The notes under the pieces were generated by a model. It did no database searches. It had not been told where the DNA came from and saw nothing but the letters and a program-made list of their open reading frames with translations. A DNA stretch of 64,000 nucleotides, taken from Physcia stellaris. Lineage: Eukaryota; Ascomycota; Lecanoromycetes; Caliciales; Physciaceae. The stretch is taken from assembly GCA_018902385.1 (NCBI GenBank), contig JABSSW010000019.1, positions 310,001-374,000 of the forward strand, written 5' to 3'. The position numbers and the translations under genes are program-made. Numbering within the stretch: position 1 is the first letter of the stretch; each line of letters starts with the position of its first letter. This document shows positions 60,888-64,000 of this stretch, piece after piece.

Positions 60888-61570
60888 TAACAAACAGATT
60901 CGAAATTTTTTTAAAAAAAATTCTTTCAAACGTCTTCAGAATTAAAGTTGAATTTGATAAAATTGTCAAGTTCGACATTTCGTTATTGTTTTGCGATCTC
61001 ACGAAATTCGCATCTTAATAGCATTTACACTCAATGAATAAAACATATAATCGAAAACTCATTTTGAAATGCAAAGTGAATTCTATTTAAACAATCAATA
61101 ATTTCAAAAATCTGACGTGATCGCATTGAGTTATAATGAATATCGCATCGTTGTTTTGCAAACATTGAGAAAAAGTTGAAACGAAACATTTCGCGAACAA
61201 ACATCTCGATGACAATGATTTAATGTTCGAAATCTCAAAACTATTGCGATAATGAATCAATTTCTGTTATTATTGCGACGTTGAATTGCGTTCATTCTGT
61301 TCTACAATTTGAACTAGATAATTGAAAATCATATGTGATTGTTGATTGATGTGCAAGTTGCGAAACAACTGTACGAATTCTCGCATTCAAAATGAATTTT
61401 GATGATTGAACGAAAAAAAATTGATAATTTATCGCATTGAGAACGTGAATTAAATATTGATTGAATTTATCGATTTTAAGAAATACAAACGCAGAATTGA
61501 TCAGAACTTTTTTCGATCGATCATTCGCGTTAAGCGATTTTAATGAATATTTTTTTATAAATTGTGTTCT
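60888..61570 (-). repeat. dispersed repeat R, inverted copy 3
   Basis: Reverse-complement relative of 17248-18162, from AACAAACAGATTCG to CATTCGCGTTAAGCG and ATATTTTTTTATAAATTG. It retains more CT/AG sites than copies 1 and 2. Confidence 0.7.
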
Positions 61571-61792
61571 ATATAAATTTTTTTTATTTGTTGTATTTCG
61601 TAAAATATTTTCATAATCGTTTATTTATTCGTTGAATTAATGATCAAATTCGAATATGTAAAATATTTTTACAATTTTGACGCGATCGAATCGATGAAAT
61701 ATTTTCATTGTTGTTTGATTTTCGCGATTTCGTAATCGAAAAATTGATATTGACAATCACAAAAAATTTATGTTAATTCGAATTTCATAATT
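61571..61792. other. AT-rich unassigned DNA
   Basis: No coding signal and no match seen elsewhere in the window. Confidence 0.4.
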
Positions 61793-61988
61793 TATTAAAC
61801 GAATATGAATGATTGTTATTGCATTACATACAATATTATCGAATTTACGTACAACAATAAATAAAATTTGATTACGTAAATGATTTTAATAATAATCGAT
61901 TTTGACACGTTTCGTTTAATCGATCAATCAAAAATTTTGATTTTATTCGTATTCATATTTTAATTTTTCGTTATCGTACTTTTTAACA
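61793..61988 (+). repeat. dispersed repeat S, copy 2
   Basis: Direct copy of 18398-18595 with differences mainly of CA/TA and TG/TA type. Confidence 0.75.
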
Positions 61989-62224
61989 ATAAATCAATCA
62001 TATTTTTCGATTAAACATATTTATTGTTTTGAATTTTTAATATTTTAATTTTTTTTCAATAATAATTGAATTGATCAAAAATAACAATTTTTGAATAAAA
62101 CACAATTTATAAAAAAAATATTTTGCGTTTTCTTTTGAAATTTTAAATTTATCGAATAAAAAATTACAAAATTTTCAAAATTCGAATTACGAATATCAAA
62201 ATTTGATTATTACGTTTATGCAAT
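61989..62224. other. AT-rich unassigned DNA
   Basis: Nothing recognised between repeat S copy 2 and the R fragment. Confidence 0.4.
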
Positions 62225-62461
62225 ATTTTGCAATTTGCACATCAATCAATAACAACATATAATTTTTAATTATATAATTCAAATTGTAAAACAAAATAAA
62301 CACAATTTATCATTATAATAAAAACAAAAATCGATTCATTATCGCAATAATTGTGCGAAATTTGATTTTAATGTAAAAATTTCGCAATTTTATCAAATTT
62401 GACATTAATTTTAAAAGTTTTTAATGAAATTTTTTTTAAAAAATTTTCGAATTTGTTTATT
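62225..62461 (+). repeat. dispersed repeat R, forward fragment
   Basis: Starts GCAATTTGCACATCAATC and ends with the R 3' part (CGCAATTTTATCAAATTTGAC). It faces the inverted copy that begins about 16 bp downstream. Confidence 0.6.
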
Positions 62462-62477
62462 ATAATATAATATTACA

Positions 62478-63380
62478 AATGTGCTCGAAAGTTTTTTTAA
62501 AAAAAAACTTTATTGAAAATTCTTAAAATTAGAATCAAATCTGATAAAATTACGAAATTTTCGCAATGATTTCGCACGCGTTTTGCGTTTTTATCAATTT
62601 CGTATCTTAATAACATTTGCATTCAATAAGTAAAACATACAAACGAAAACTCGTTTTGAAGCACGAAATGAGCACTATTCAAATAATCAATAATTTCAAA
62701 AATTTGTCGTAATCGCATTGAATTGTGATGAAAATCGCATCGTTGTTTTGCAAACATCGCGAGAAGTTGTTTCGCAAACAAACACATTTTTGATTGCAAC
62801 ATCGTTTTTCAAATTTCAAAACTATTGCGATAATAAATCGATTTTTGTCATTTTTGCAACGTTGAATTGCGCTCATTCTGTTTTACAATTTTGTTCACAT
62901 AACTGAAAATCATATGTGATTGTTGATTGAAATGCAAAATGCGAAAAAATTGTACAGTTTACGAAAAGTTGAACGAAACGTTTTCGCAAACATTTTTGTT
63001 TGCGATCTGACACAAATCTGACAAAAGCATGATCTTTCAAGTCTCAAAACTATTGCGATAATGAATCGATTTCTGTTATTTTTGCGACGTTAAATTGCGC
63101 TTCTTCTGCTTTACAATTTGATTTAAATAACTGAAAATCATATGTGATTTTTGATTGATGTGCAAATTGCGAAACAATTGTACGAACTTTCGCATTCAAA
63201 ATGAGTTTTGATGATTGAACGAAAAAAATTTGATAATTTATCGCATTGAAAACGTGAATTAAATATTGATTGAATTTATCGACTTTAAAAAATACAAACG
63301 TAAAATTGATCAACATTTTTCTCGATCGATCATTCGCGTTAAACGATTTTACTGAACATTTTTTTATAAAATGTGTTCTA
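62478..63380 (-). repeat. dispersed repeat R, inverted copy 4
   Basis: Inverted R copy. An internal unit (CAAAACTATTGCGATAAT...CATATGTGATT) occurs twice, near 62815 and 63046, as in copy 1. Confidence 0.68.
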
Positions 63381-64000
63381 TTGTTACGAACATGTTTGAA
63401 ATCTCGATTGAAATTTTATTTTATCAACAAAAATTTTTATAAAAATTAACGTAATTTAAATTTAACACACAATTTATTTTAAACATTCGATCGTTTTGTA
63501 CATATTTTTTTCTAAATCAAATATTTTCGTTATATTATTTGTTTTTTCAATATGCGTTTTACATTATATTTGATTTTTAAACGAACGATGTAAATTTCAT
63601 ATTCGTTGAAACGATTAACGAATAAAAAACACGATCGTTTTCAATCAATTTCGTGACGATTTCATTTTCAACACGATGCGACAAACGTGTATCGAATTCA
63701 ACATTTATTCAATCATTAAAATTAACATTTTGTTTTATCATATCGAATGACAAAATCGAAATTCGTTTTAACGCATTTGAATGTTATAACATTAACATAT
63801 TAACATAATTAATTAAATAATTAGAAAATAATTGTTCGAAAATTATAATATTTTGACACATGTATTTAATCAACAATTTTCTCGATAATTACACAATTTA
63901 TTCTTTTTATATTACAAACATTTGTATTATAATATATAATAACATCATCAAATTTTGTTTTGTATTTTTGATTGTTGACAAAACGATCAAATGTTTTTTT
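63381..64000. other. AT-rich unassigned DNA to window end
   Basis: No gene, domain fragment or repeat match recognised. Confidence 0.4.

Larger units (their letters stand above)
48190..60890 (-). mobile_element. Ty1/copia relic (boundaries approximate; interrupted)
   Basis: On the minus strand: a gag piece (60255-60494), a zinc-knuckle piece (60032-60313), a protease/pre-integrase piece (59137-59560), integrase start (51976-52209), RT (49509-49760) and RNase H (48724-49155). That is the copia order gag-PR-IN-RT-RH. Gypsy element 5 and repeat-R copies are inserted in it. I could not find its LTRs, so the ends are estimates. Confidence 0.8.

Noticed and set aside
17041-64000. Mitochondrial DNA inserted in the nucleus, suggested by AT content and TGA at Trp positions
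   Set aside because: The protein remnants are LTR retrotransposon domains with LTRs and target duplications, and no mitochondrial gene is recognisable.

Overview
The window comes from a filamentous ascomycete (Pezizomycotina). The first ~16.4 kb is compact, base-balanced euchromatin with short spliceosomal introns (GT-AG, about 45-90 nt, many with a CTAAC/CTAAT-like branch site). It carries conserved fungal housekeeping genes: V-ATPase subunit D (VMA8), a U2B''/U1A-type snRNP protein (MSL1-like), the tRNA CCA-adding enzyme (CCA1), a Tti2-like partner of Tel2, and the PtdIns(3,5)P2 phosphatase FIG4. They are followed by a seven-TM fungal membrane protein, two hypothetical genes and an intron-containing tRNA-Cys(GCA). 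I assembled exon-intron structures by hand. All the assembled coding lengths divide by three.

At about 17.0 kb the base composition changes abruptly, and everything to 64.0 kb is very AT-rich, gene-free, degenerate transposon sequence. I could resolve a nest of LTR retrotransposons with 5-bp target-site duplications. Ty3/gypsy element 1 (18890-32833, minus; TSD GAATT) is split inside gag by gypsy element 2 (24210-30733, plus; TSD GAAAA). Gypsy element 3 (32977-48159, plus; TSD ATTAT) is split inside its integrase by gypsy element 4 (38757-46387, minus; TSD GCAAT). A Ty1/copia relic (about 48.2-60.9 kb, minus) is split by gypsy element 5 (52504-59154, minus; TSD ATTAT) and by copies of a ~0.9 kb dispersed repeat, called R here. 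More R copies and a second repeat, S, lie on both sides of the nest. No open reading frame in this block is intact. Stop codons at expected Trp positions are mainly TGA.

The most interesting observation is the mutational signature of the AT-rich block. It looks like RIP (C to T on both strands of repeats), but the context is not the textbook CpA to TpA. C followed by T or C is almost gone, with the complementary loss of G preceded by A or G. CpA and even CpG remain common, and TpA is scarce. Differences between the paired LTRs inside the window are mostly CpT/TpT and ApG/ApA, so the bias can be seen between copies as well as in overall composition. Standard RIP indices would probably score this block as unmutated.

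The gene region holds ordinary cell functions (vacuolar acidification, splicing, tRNA maturation, PIKK assembly, endolysosomal lipid signalling) with no sign of a cluster. The AT-rich block could be pericentromeric or other constitutive heterochromatin. That is inference from sequence type only.
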